Assembly: GCA_026391695.1 (NCBI GenBank)
Contig: JAPLDP010000065.1
Coordinates: 1-64,000 of the forward strand
DNA length: 64,000 nucleotides
Direction: 5' to 3'
From: Bacteroidota bacterium
GTDB lineage: Bacteria; Bacteroidota; Bacteroidia; Bacteroidales; JAGONC01
Shown: positions 55,016-63,832 of the stretch, one piece after another
Position numbering within the stretch: position 1 is the first letter of the stretch
Layout: each line of letters begins with the position of its first letter
Position numbers and translations under genes: made by a program
Notes under the pieces: model-generated
The model's database searches: none
The model's input: only the letters and a program-made list of their open reading frames with translations
Told to the model about the DNA's origin: nothing

Positions 55016-56308
55016 CTAAAATTTACCTTGTGAAGATAAATAATTGATCCTGGCTTTGATAAGAAATATTTTATGAACTTCCTTATTTAGCCTGGCTTGA
55101 GATTCAGCATTCAGATAAGTCAGGTAATCTGCAGCCGTTATTACACCATTATCCAGCTGCGAAGAACCCGCTTGGCTTATATTTGATCTCAGTTTAATAA
55201 TTGTATCATCCTGTTTTATTAATTCTTCATATTTAAGAATATTTCCTCTGCATCTTTCGAGTGCCACACTGAGGTTCTTCTCAAACGTCTCTTTTTGAGT
55301 GTCAATAATATCATGTTGAATGCCAAGAATTTGCCTTTCATTCCTGGTTTGATTCCAATCCCATACATTCCAGGAGAGCCTCACCCCGAAGATGTAAAAC
55401 GGATCAAAGGTGTTTGATAACATATTCAGTCCCGGTCTTCCGATACCAGCCTGACCAAATCCTAAAAACCGGGGTCTGTCCTTTGTTGAAATTACTCCTT
55501 CCATCGCTTTGAGACGATCTTGCTGCAGGCTAAGTAACGAATATTCCGGCCTGCTGATTTCATATTCATAAGGATCAATTGATATATCAGAAAGCACCAA
55601 AAATGCATCATCTTGAATTTCCAGACCTGTGAGATCCCTGAGCATTTTTATACTGGATTGTATATCTGCCTTGATTTCAATTATTTGCTGGTCTATTTTA
55701 ATTATCTCCGCTTTAAGAATATCTGCTTCTGATGATAGCAACATCCCATTTCTGACTCCAGACTCTACACGCTCAAGTTTTGAATTAATGTCTTTTTTTA
55801 TAACCTGGATAATCTTGTAGTTCTCCTGCAAAACAAGAATGCCAAAATAGATATCATCTACTCTTTCCCTCAGATTATACAACTCAACTGCTATACCCTG
55901 CTTATCCATATTATGATTCGTGATTTCAACGTCTTTCTGCCTGGACGTTGTACCACCATCATAGATGACCTGACTGATATCGAGTGTGAGTTTATACCAA
56001 TCCTTGCTGACGGGTGCAGGAGCGATGTCAGCACTGGAGAAAAAAGGATTAGGTGGAATATTCATTTCAACCATTGTTACTTCCGACTGATATGATATCT
56101 GGCCGTTAATGTTCAGGTGGGGATAGTATGTGGCCGCCAGATTCTTCTGCTTATATGCAAGAGCATCATCCATCAAATCATTCTGCTTGACGACAGGATA
56201 ATTTTTTTCAGCCTGTTCACGGCATAATTTCAGGGTTATTGTATCTAACTCCTGACTATGCGCATGATAAAAAATCAGGATAACTGCGATGAATAATACT
56301 TTTTTCAT
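55016..56308 (-). CDS. TolC-family outer-membrane channel
   Basis: 430 residues with a signal peptide (MKKVLFIAVILIFYHAHS) and the two-repeat OEP pattern: LKLCREQAEKNYPVVKQNDL, long helices, then a second similar unit containing FYIFGVRLSWNVWDWNQTRN. It trimerises in the outer membrane and reaches through the periplasm, providing the exit for the exporter. Its start overlaps the tetR stop by four bases. Confidence 0.92.
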   Translation of the reverse strand: MKKVLFIAVILIFYHAHSQELDTITLKLCREQAEKNYPVVKQNDLMDDALAYKQKNLAATYYPHLNINGQISYQSEVTMVEMNIPPNPFFSSADIAPAPVSKDWYKLTLDISQVIYDGGTTSRQKDVEITNHNMDKQGIAVELYNLRERVDDIYFGILVLQENYKIIQVIKKDINSKLERVESGVRNGMLLSSEADILKAEIIKIDQQIIEIKADIQSSIKMLRDLTGLEIQDDAFLVLSDISIDPYEYEISRPEYSLLSLQQDRLKAMEGVISTKDRPRFLGFGQAGIGRPGLNMLSNTFDPFYIFGVRLSWNVWDWNQTRNERQILGIQHDIIDTQKETFEKNLSVALERCRGNILKYEELIKQDDTIIKLRSNISQAGSSQLDNGVITAADYLTYLNAESQARLNKEVHKIFLIKARINYLSSQGKF

Positions 56309-56919
56309 CGAACCATAATTGAATTAATAATAAATGCAGGTATCTCCCTCTTTCTTTCCTCAAGAAACCTATCGAAGTCATCACCATAATCCGTTAAAAT
56401 CGTTTTCTGTAAGATTTGCCGGGCAACAAATGGAAAAACGCACATGCTGAAAAGATTGACAAGAAAATGATGTGGGCTAATTGGCCTAATATTTCCCTTA
56501 ATAATCTCATCCTCAATAAGATCAATCATCCCGTCGTACGCCAATCCCAACTCCTTCAATAAAATAATCACATGTTCCGGATTTACGTTCAGTTCGTGAA
56601 TAATAAACTGGGGTATATGTGGATTTTCATTCAGCATGTTAAGGTAAAAATGAACAAAAGCTTCAATTTTTTTAGGAAAGTCTTCATCTGAGAAAATAAT
56701 CTCACCAGCCCGTGGTATAAATCTGATGAATGCCTCGCGAAAAATAGCATCAAATAAACGGTCTTTGCTCCGGAAATAATAATGCAATAATGCCTTATTA
56801 ATGCCAGCTTCAATGGCTATCTCCTGCAAGGTTGAACCAGCATATCCTTTTCTGATGAATACCTTCCTGGCAGCCTCAAGGATCAATTTTTCCGTATTCC
56901 GTCTTTCTATTACAGCCAT
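56305..56919 (-). CDS. TetR-family transcriptional regulator
   Basis: 204 residues. An N-terminal DNA-binding domain (VFIRKGYAGSTLQEIAIEAG, then INKALLHYYFRSKDRLF) precedes a helical ligand-binding domain. It is the first gene of the efflux operon and lies directly after a 25-base palindrome, so it probably represses its own operon and lets go when a toxic ligand binds. The ligand cannot be told from sequence. Confidence 0.95.
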   Translation of the reverse strand: MAVIERRNTEKLILEAARKVFIRKGYAGSTLQEIAIEAGINKALLHYYFRSKDRLFDAIFREAFIRFIPRAGEIIFSDEDFPKKIEAFVHFYLNMLNENPHIPQFIIHELNVNPEHVIILLKELGLAYDGMIDLIEDEIIKGNIRPISPHHFLVNLFSMCVFPFVARQILQKTILTDYGDDFDRFLEERKREIPAFIINSIMVR

Positions 56920-56920
56920 T

Positions 56921-56945
56921 TTAATTAAACATATAGTTTAATTAA
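56921..56945. promoter_or_regulatory. Candidate TetR operator
   Basis: Perfect inverted repeat ttaattaaac-atata-gtttaattaa, one base from the tetR start codon. Further half-sites (aagtttaa at 56948-56955 and 56973-56980; ttaattaac before the second) lie in the same leader, suggesting two or more binding sites between promoter and gene. Confidence 0.65.
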
Positions 56946-56989
56946 TAAGTTTAACTTTATAATTTAATTAACAAGTTTAATCATTTGGT

Positions 56990-57021
56990 CAAAAATAGAA
57001 TACTTTTTTGATAATACCAAA
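56990..57021 (-). promoter_or_regulatory. Promoter of the tetR-efflux operon
   Basis: Minus strand: TTTG (57018-57021), 20-base spacer, TATTTTTG (56990-56997). This is the best promoter match in the window. The transcript would start about 60 bases before tetR and carry the palindrome in its leader. Confidence 0.7.
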
Positions 57022-57072
57022 TAGCTATCTGTTTTTTTTTTAAAATTGTGAAAATTTATACCCCAAAATAAC

Positions 57073-58437
57073 ATGAAGCTGCCATTTTTAAGCATTTCTT
57101 TGCTTATTATACCCTTTCTGGCTTTAAGTCAACAGCCTTTTACTATCACAGTTGACGTAAAGGCTTTTCCAGGTGATAAAGTTACGCTGGCGTCTTTTTA
57201 TGGTGAATTTATTAAGCCTGTTGATTCTATTTTTATAGAAAAAGGAGTGACTATAACTTTTAATTTGCCTTCTTCTGCACCATCGGGTTATTACCGTATC
57301 ATCCTTGCAAAGGATCATAATATTGATTTTATTTTCAATCATGAGAATGTCCGTTTTTCAACCACTTATGACTATTTACTGGATAGTCTGGTCGTCATCT
57401 CTTCTATAGAAAACCGCCTTTATTATAACTTCCTTTCATTCATGAAAAAAAATCAGTTAAAAATTGATTTGCTGGGCACAGTAGTATATTATTATCCTAT
57501 AGATGATACTTTTTATCAGCAACTTTGCCTGCAATATCAGAAAAATCAAGGTAAAAGAACCTCTTATATCGATAGCATCAACCAAAATTATCCCTCCTCT
57601 TATGCTGCCAGAGTGATTAAAACTCAAAATCGGCCATATTTGGATTGTATCATGTCAGAAAATGATAGGCTTGAATATATAAAAACCCATTTCTGGGAGA
57701 ACATTGATATGACAGATACTATGTTGTTGCGCAGTAATGTTTTTCCAAACCTCTGTATTGAATATCTGTCGCTTTTCGGAAACAGCCAATTCAGCCAGGA
57801 GCAACTTGAAGACGCATTTATTCAGGCTGTAAACAATATTCTGGCTGCATCCATTAAAAATGATAAAATTTATAGCTTTATGCTGGAATATCTCTTAAAG
57901 GGCTTTGAAAAATATCATTTCGAAAAAGTGATTAATCATATTGCCACCAATTATGTATCAACAGAAAAATGCGAAAATGAGAGCATCGATGGCGAGTTAT
58001 TGCGTCGTCTGGAAAACTATCAAAAGCTGGCAATAGGAAAATCAGCTCCGTTAATCTCACTGAATGACGATAATAATAAACCTATCGATTTGTTGAAAAT
58101 CAATTCCCAATATATTTTGGTTCTTTTCTGGGCCAGCTGGTGCCCACATTGTACAACACTACTGCCGAAATTAAAAGAGCTTTATGATAAAAAAACGTAC
58201 AATCTCGAAATTGTTGCTATCTCCGTCGATAAAGACGAGAAAGAATATAAAACTGCTCTTGAAAAGGGACAGTATCCATGGATCACCGGTTCTGAGTTGA
58301 AAGGTTGGAATGGCAAAACAGCCGTGGATTACAATATATATGCTACTCCGACCATGTTCCTTCTCGACAAGAATAAAATTATTATTGCTAAACCTATAAC
58401 TTATCAGGAATTGCTGAACGTATTAGAAGGCCAATAA
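57073..58437 (+). CDS. TlpA-like thioredoxin-family protein
   Basis: 454 residues. A signal peptide (MKLPFLSISLLIIPFLALSQ) precedes an N-terminal beta-sandwich-like part (~25-110) and a helical middle resembling DUF5106. The C-terminal thioredoxin domain carries Cys357-Pro-His-Cys360 in FWASWCPHCTTLLPKLKEL. The cis-Pro loop is seen in YNIYATPTMFLLD. It should act as a periplasmic thiol reductase. Its partner is not evident; it is divergent from tetR and convergent with the DUF4837 gene. Confidence 0.88.
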   Translation: MKLPFLSISLLIIPFLALSQQPFTITVDVKAFPGDKVTLASFYGEFIKPVDSIFIEKGVTITFNLPSSAPSGYYRIILAKDHNIDFIFNHENVRFSTTYDYLLDSLVVISSIENRLYYNFLSFMKKNQLKIDLLGTVVYYYPIDDTFYQQLCLQYQKNQGKRTSYIDSINQNYPSSYAARVIKTQNRPYLDCIMSENDRLEYIKTHFWENIDMTDTMLLRSNVFPNLCIEYLSLFGNSQFSQEQLEDAFIQAVNNILAASIKNDKIYSFMLEYLLKGFEKYHFEKVINHIATNYVSTEKCENESIDGELLRRLENYQKLAIGKSAPLISLNDDNNKPIDLLKINSQYILVLFWASWCPHCTTLLPKLKELYDKKTYNLEIVAISVDKDEKEYKTALEKGQYPWITGSELKGWNGKTAVDYNIYATPTMFLLDKNKIIIAKPITYQELLNVLEGQ

Positions 58438-58470
58438 TGTAGAGGAGGGATATTTCGCTTGCAGCAACCA

Positions 58471-59466
58471 TCAATCCGTAAATTGAACGGTATGTATAAT
58501 AGATTCCACCTTCAATATTAATGGGGCCTTATCACCACCAGGAGAATAAACATATCCTTCTAAAGTAATAATACGTGTACGTTTTCTGTTAACTGTTGTA
58601 TAACTGATAAAAGGCCCGCCCATATACTCCCCTTTTGTTTCCCATAAGCCTCTGGTTTCTATTGCAAAATGACCATTCAGAATCACCCTTTTAAATTCAG
58701 GGAAGACCGGATCGATAGAAGTAGACATGTAGGAACCTTCACGTGGACCAGGAATATGGCTGCGCATAACAGAATCTCTCATTTGGATGATATAATCAGG
58801 ATTAAATTGGTTTGTGTCAGAATAATTTTCGTAGTATATACAAATACCCTCACCAAGAGTCTTTGTTTCATTTCGTAACCATATAAAATTTTTATCCTCA
58901 ATAGCAACATAATAACCGAAAGGAATGCTCATTGAGACATTAAAGTCCTCTTTTAAAAGTGCATCAATCGATGGTTGTAAGTTTATTGAATTAGCTTTAA
59001 TTGTCCGTTGAATCTCAATATCTTTAAATATCTGCAGGTATTTATCCTTGTCTTTCGAAAATTCAGTAAAGAAGGCTTCTTTAGAGGGAGCCGAAATCCT
59101 GATCACACACTGAGGACTTGACCAAAGATCTTTATTTATTTCTATGACGGATTGGGTGAGATTTTTATCTATTGTCACAATAAAAATATTGTGGAGCACC
59201 TTTAACATGTCACTAAATACCGAAAATTCTACGTTTTTTAAGTTAAAAACAGGTTCGGGCTGAGGAAGTGTTGTAATTAATTGACCAAAATAGGTCCTAA
59301 TTGTATCACCTATGGGACCATCCCACTGTTCATTATTATCAGTGATAACCAGTAACTCCAAAGCTGCTCCTGAAGAATCCGGTTTAATGTTTTCTTTCAT
59401 CTTGCAGGATGCTGTAAGAAGCATAAACAGTAAAATGCTTCCAATATAGACAACGAATGCTCTCAT
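58471..59466 (-). CDS. DUF4837 family lipoprotein
   Basis: 331 residues from the chosen ATG, which gives a proper lipoprotein signal (MRAFVVYIGSILLFMLLTAS followed by Cys). An ATG 42 bases upstream would add a poor N-terminus. The body fits DUF4837: ALELLVITDNNEQWDGPIGD, LPQPEPVFNLKNVEF, then GYYVAIEDKNFIWLRNET and GPREGSYMSTSIDPVFPEFK. The function is unknown. It is the last gene of the leftward envelope cluster. Confidence 0.88.
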   Translation of the reverse strand: MRAFVVYIGSILLFMLLTASCKMKENIKPDSSGAALELLVITDNNEQWDGPIGDTIRTYFGQLITTLPQPEPVFNLKNVEFSVFSDMLKVLHNIFIVTIDKNLTQSVIEINKDLWSSPQCVIRISAPSKEAFFTEFSKDKDKYLQIFKDIEIQRTIKANSINLQPSIDALLKEDFNVSMSIPFGYYVAIEDKNFIWLRNETKTLGEGICIYYENYSDTNQFNPDYIIQMRDSVMRSHIPGPREGSYMSTSIDPVFPEFKRVILNGHFAIETRGLWETKGEYMGGPFISYTTVNRKRTRIITLEGYVYSPGGDKAPLILKVESIIHTVQFTD

Positions 59467-59523
59467 GGCTAATAATATTGATGGTGGAAAAAGGATTGAA
59501 TTATTCAATAAAATAATAAAAGG

Positions 59524-61362
59524 TTAACTAATCCTGGCAATTTTTATCTTCTGACCAGGCTTTAAGCGTCTGGTATTCGTAATATTATTAAGTTTTATAA
59601 TCTGTTCCACCGATGTTCCTTCATAAAGATGAGAAATATCCCAGAGCGTTTCACCTGGTTGAATGATGTGGTAAATGTATTCTGTTGTAGGATTTACCGC
59701 ATTTTCTGATTGCTCCTCCCTGCTTGATTCGGCAACCGCAACTGATGAGGATACATTTAACGAATCAGTAAGTTTCAAGACTTGGGTTGGATATATGATA
59801 TTGTTTTTTAAATTGTTCCACTTTATGAGATCATCAACGGAACATCCATAACGAGCAGAAATTGTCCCTAAAGTCTCACCTGACTGAACAATATGGGTAT
59901 TATTTTGTCCTTCGCTTTGCTCACTGTCAGAACTGTTCAAAACTGGTGACCCTTCTGATTTAACATGAGTTGCAGGGCGGATACCGGCAACAGACACCGG
60001 ATGGTAAACGATCAGCCGTTGGCCCTGATATATCATATTCCCCTTTAGATTGTTCCACCGCTTGAGATCGCTAACCTGGCAATGGTATTTTTGGGCAATA
60101 ATACCCAGGTTTTCGCCACTTTTCACTGTATGATACTTTTGTTCCTTGATCTGTTTGATCTGAGCCAGTAATTTATCACGATCGATACCTTTCTGTGTCT
60201 TATATAAATATAATGCTTGCTCATTATTTATAAAGTCCCCGATATATTCTTTCGGTAAACGCAGGGTATATGTTTCATTGTTTATTGAAGGAAACACACC
60301 TGTCTTAAAGGCAGGATTTAAAAAGTACAGATCCTCCAAAGGCACATTCAGCATCTCTGAAATTTGCTCAAATGAAAGAACTTCATGCACGGTTACTGTA
60401 TCTATTCCATTATAAAGAATTCCAGGGTGGGCAGGATAAAGGTTATGTTCAGGAGCAAAATTCATAATGTAGTAAACCGCAATAAAGGCTGGCACGTAGC
60501 CTCTGGTTTCTCTGGGTAAAAAGGGTTGGATAGCCCAGTAATTCATGACATTACCAGCCCGACGGATAGCTTTATTTACATTCCCGGCACCAGCATTATA
60601 TGCGGCCATGACCAGAAACCAGTCACCATAAATCTCATATAGATCGCATAAATGCTCACATGCTGCGATGGTCGACTTGTATGGATCAAACCTTTCATCA
60701 ACATAAGAAGTAACTTTTAAATTATAAAGTTTCCCCGTATTGTACATAAACTGCCATAATCCCTTAGCCCCAACCCGTGATCCTGCTGTGGGATTCAGAG
60801 CGGACTCAACAACAGCCAGATATTTAAGCTCAAGAGGCAAATTAAACCGGTCCAGCTGCTCTTCAAATAAGGGGAAATATATCTCAGCCAAACCCAGCAC
60901 TCTTGAGGTCAGTTGACGCTTCTGAACAGCATACAGATTGATAAATTGCCGGACATCCTGGTTAAAAGTAAGGTCAATGGGCGTGATTTTGTCTAACCAT
61001 GCGATACGGGCATCATATACCGAGTCAGAATAAGTAGGCATGGTATCAAATGGGAATTGGTAAACATTCAGAAAAGATGTATCGCTATTAAAGTAATACC
61101 CCCTGAAATATTTGATCTGTATCAGACTGTCGAGCATACCAACAATAGGTGAATCAGAAACAATATTGCATTTGGCTAAAGGAAGAGTATCCGCTTGGGT
61201 GCCCGAAATATTATTTATTTGAACCGAATCACCCGATTTTCTTGGCAGATAAATCTCTATAGATGCATCGGATAAACAGGGGTGGATAATCCCCTCTAAA
61301 AATAGGATAACTAAAGTTATAACAACGAATTTTATACGAAGATTCATGTACGGATTGTTCAA
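59524..61362 (-). CDS. mltD: MltD-like lytic transglycosylase with three LysM domains
   Basis: 612 residues. Signal peptide (MNLRIKFVVITLVILFLEGI from residue 6, so that ATG may be the start). The SLT domain has the catalytic Glu near 188 in VVESALNPTAGSRVGAKGLW and VMAAYNAGAGNVNKAI. Three C-terminal LysM modules bind peptidoglycan (YHTVKSGENLGIIAQKYHCQ; HIVQSGETLGTISARYGC; YHIIQPGETLWDISHLYEG). It cleaves glycan strands of the wall. It lies 57 bases before the DUF4837 gene and 69 after tatA. Confidence 0.93.
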   Translation of the reverse strand: MNNPYMNLRIKFVVITLVILFLEGIIHPCLSDASIEIYLPRKSGDSVQINNISGTQADTLPLAKCNIVSDSPIVGMLDSLIQIKYFRGYYFNSDTSFLNVYQFPFDTMPTYSDSVYDARIAWLDKITPIDLTFNQDVRQFINLYAVQKRQLTSRVLGLAEIYFPLFEEQLDRFNLPLELKYLAVVESALNPTAGSRVGAKGLWQFMYNTGKLYNLKVTSYVDERFDPYKSTIAACEHLCDLYEIYGDWFLVMAAYNAGAGNVNKAIRRAGNVMNYWAIQPFLPRETRGYVPAFIAVYYIMNFAPEHNLYPAHPGILYNGIDTVTVHEVLSFEQISEMLNVPLEDLYFLNPAFKTGVFPSINNETYTLRLPKEYIGDFINNEQALYLYKTQKGIDRDKLLAQIKQIKEQKYHTVKSGENLGIIAQKYHCQVSDLKRWNNLKGNMIYQGQRLIVYHPVSVAGIRPATHVKSEGSPVLNSSDSEQSEGQNNTHIVQSGETLGTISARYGCSVDDLIKWNNLKNNIIYPTQVLKLTDSLNVSSSVAVAESSREEQSENAVNPTTEYIYHIIQPGETLWDISHLYEGTSVEQIIKLNNITNTRRLKPGQKIKIARIS

Positions 61363-61431
61363 TGATGGCTTCAGGAAATCCTGAAAAAAACAGATACGAT
61401 CCCTTAATATGCCCCAAAAATTGCGTTTGTT

Positions 61432-61632
61432 TTATTCCTTTTTAATGTCTTCTTTACCTTTCGTTTTTTCTTCATCCTCTCCACTCATTCCTTCCTTAAA
61501 AGATCTTACACCTTTCCCTAAACCTTTCATTAATTCAGGAATTTTTCTGCCACCAAAAAGCAATAAAACAACCAGCACTATCAGAACGATTTCCCATGGG
61601 CCAATAATCCCAAGAATAACTAATGGATCCAT
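61432..61632 (-). CDS. tatA: Sec-independent translocase protein TatA
   Basis: 66 residues. One N-terminal membrane helix (WEIVLIVLVVLLLFG) followed by the conserved FGGRKIPELMKGLGKGVRSF amphipathic helix and a charged tail rich in Glu and Lys. TatA oligomers form the pore of the twin-arginine pathway for folded proteins. No tatC is next to it in the window; this is common in Bacteroidota. Confidence 0.93.
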   Translation of the reverse strand: MDPLVILGIIGPWEIVLIVLVVLLLFGGRKIPELMKGLGKGVRSFKEGMSGEDEEKTKGKEDIKKE

Positions 61633-61693
61633 TTAATTATTGTTAGATGATTTTAATCAGAACACAAAAATATAAAATAATATCCACACAGTA

Positions 61694-62950
61694 TCATTTA
61701 GGTTCGGCGATCCAATCCAGTGGATTCTGTAAGATTTTTCCTTTCCATAATTCAAAATGAAGTTCAGTTTTGGCCTTTTCATTATCTGTATGGATCAGTC
61801 CTATGCTTTGTTTGGTTTTTACTACATCTCCTTTAAGAACCGTCACTCCATCAAGGTTCGAATAGACTGAAAGATACTCACCATGTCTGATAATGACCAC
61901 AGTAAAGTAATTTGGAACGGAGATGACCCGTGTGACTTCCCCTTCAAATATTGCTCTGGCATAAGAACCAGCATTGGTAATAATGTCAATACCATTATTT
62001 CTTACCTTCACACCGTTAAGAACCGGATGAGGATGTTCTCCAAAAGTATTGATAACAATACCTCTCTCAACAGGCCAAGGTAATTTGCCTTGGTTGGCTA
62101 TAAAATTATCTGATATTAATCGCTCTTCTGGTGTTAATGCCAGGGCCTCTGCAGGTGCGGTTATTCCTTTTTCCCTTGCGACCTCTGCAGCCCTTCTGAT
62201 CTCCTCAGCAATAATGGCCTCAATGGCTTTTTGAAGTTGTGTCGCTGCACGTTCTTTTTCCTTTAGTGATTTCTTCAACTCGGATTCCTTCAGATTCAGG
62301 CTCTGCACCATGTCGTTTTTCTCCTGTCGGGCTAAAACTATGTTTTGCTTCTCTACCTCCTTTTCAACCAACAGATCCTCTTTTTCTTTTTTTTGGACTT
62401 CCAATTGTGCAATTCTAAAAGCGATTTCAGCCTGGGCCCTAGCAATTAGCTCTCCCTGTGTGCGCCTGTATATACTGTATTGTTGAAGATACTTCAACCG
62501 CTGATATGCCTGGTTAAAGTCTTTGGAGGAAAACATAAACATCAGCTTATCATAAATTTTCCTGTTTTTAAATGCAAAATAAATCATTTTAGCATACTCA
62601 TCCTTCAATGCATCAAGCTCACTGGTTAACCGTTGAATCTCAAAATTATCAATAGAAATCTGCTCATCTATAAATAGGATTTCATCAGTGATTGTTTGAA
62701 TTAAATCCTCTCGCATTTTTATCTTACGTTCAAGAATAGCAAGCTCATTCAAAGAATTCTTTTTACCCTTTCTGGTCTCTTCAAGCAGGTCGTTCGTATA
62801 TTCAATATCTCTCTCAATCTGTTGCTTTTGATTTTGAAGGGTAATTTTATCGGGCTGTTGGGCAGTAACAATAAGGTGTCCCAAAATAATAAGAAATATT
62901 ACGGTAGCTGATTTTCGGAATGACAGTATAATGCTTTTTAGCTTTCTCAC
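61694..62950 (-). CDS. envC: EnvC-like murein hydrolase activator (M23 domain, degenerate active site)
   Basis: 418 residues: a signal or membrane helix, a long coiled coil (~30-270; IERDIEYTNDLLEETRKGKK onward) and a C-terminal LytM/M23 domain. The usual metal and catalytic residues are altered: the GxDI site reads VRNNGIDI (His to Asn) and the HxH motif reads TELHFELW (first His to Glu). This matches EnvC proteins, which do not cut the wall themselves but activate amidases at the septum under FtsEX control. ftsX is encoded at 30193-31071. It starts 12 bases after the DUF4292 gene. Confidence 0.9.
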   Translation of the reverse strand: MRKLKSIILSFRKSATVIFLIILGHLIVTAQQPDKITLQNQKQQIERDIEYTNDLLEETRKGKKNSLNELAILERKIKMREDLIQTITDEILFIDEQISIDNFEIQRLTSELDALKDEYAKMIYFAFKNRKIYDKLMFMFSSKDFNQAYQRLKYLQQYSIYRRTQGELIARAQAEIAFRIAQLEVQKKEKEDLLVEKEVEKQNIVLARQEKNDMVQSLNLKESELKKSLKEKERAATQLQKAIEAIIAEEIRRAAEVAREKGITAPAEALALTPEERLISDNFIANQGKLPWPVERGIVINTFGEHPHPVLNGVKVRNNGIDIITNAGSYARAIFEGEVTRVISVPNYFTVVIIRHGEYLSVYSNLDGVTVLKGDVVKTKQSIGLIHTDNEKAKTELHFELWKGKILQNPLDWIAEPK

Positions 62951-62962
62951 AATTAACTGCTT

Positions 62963-63814
62963 TTACAGTATCCTGATATATTTTGCCGGAATAGTGAATG
63001 GGAAATTCGTCGGTTCATCAATTGTAATCCTTGAATATTTAATGGTTAGGACCAACGATTTTTCTTCGGTTCTGATGTAAAAATCAAGCTGGGTTGGAAA
63101 CTGTTGGTTGTTCACTTCTACAAAATCTGAATACAAAGCTTCAAACTTGCGGCTGCCCTCTAAAACTTCCCTTATTAAAACTCGGGTAATCTTAAAATTT
63201 TGAGGATCTAACCAAATATCCTGAAATGGGATAACGAGGTCGCCTTCTTGTTCTTTAATCATCTTTTTTAGCTTTTGCCTTTGCGCGGTCGATAACCTGT
63301 ATTCCCTGTCATCAATAGAAGCTTTAAATTTCCCATCTTCATAAAACGAAAAATCATTCCCGGTAAAGAAGGCCTGAAGCATGTCAAAGTCAAGAGCATT
63401 ATTGATCACCTGATTTACATAATGAAAATCACCCGTAAAAAACTGTGATTCAATACGGTTTAAATATTTGACAGAATCATTGGTAAAAAGCAATCGTATC
63501 ATTTCTATACCCAAAGCCGGAGATACCGTTATCCAGATAAGGCTATCCTTTCTTATCCTAATCTGACCATTAAAATTTGTTTTTTTCTTATCAATGATAT
63601 ATTCAGCTGCGAACTTGGCAGAAAACCAACTATACCTGATCTCATTATTTTTAAGCTGGTTAAAAAGATAATCGGCACCTTCTTCTTTTATGGGAGCCCT
63701 GATGATCGTCTTTGAAGAAGAACAGGATAAAAGTAAAAATAAAAAAAATATCTGGGGGATGCCATACCAAATTAATAAATTGATATTCTTTCCTTTATCT
63801 CCTGTAATCATCAT
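62963..63814 (-). CDS. DUF4292 family lipoprotein
   Basis: 283 residues. A lipobox (LFLLLSCSSS) follows an 18-residue charged leader. The body is DUF4292: IRIRKDSLIWITVSPALGIE, then MIRLLFTNDSVKYLNRIESQ and the tail FPTQLDFYIRTEEKSLVLTI. Predicted beta-rich, like LolA/LolB-type lipid-binding folds, but that is inference. It sits between a TPR gene and envC, an order common in Bacteroidota. Confidence 0.87.
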   Translation of the reverse strand: MMITGDKGKNINLLIWYGIPQIFFLFLLLSCSSSKTIIRAPIKEEGADYLFNQLKNNEIRYSWFSAKFAAEYIIDKKKTNFNGQIRIRKDSLIWITVSPALGIEMIRLLFTNDSVKYLNRIESQFFTGDFHYVNQVINNALDFDMLQAFFTGNDFSFYEDGKFKASIDDREYRLSTAQRQKLKKMIKEQEGDLVIPFQDIWLDPQNFKITRVLIREVLEGSRKFEALYSDFVEVNNQQFPTQLDFYIRTEEKSLVLTIKYSRITIDEPTNFPFTIPAKYIRIL

Positions 63815-63832
63815 TTTCCCAAGGAAAAGTAC

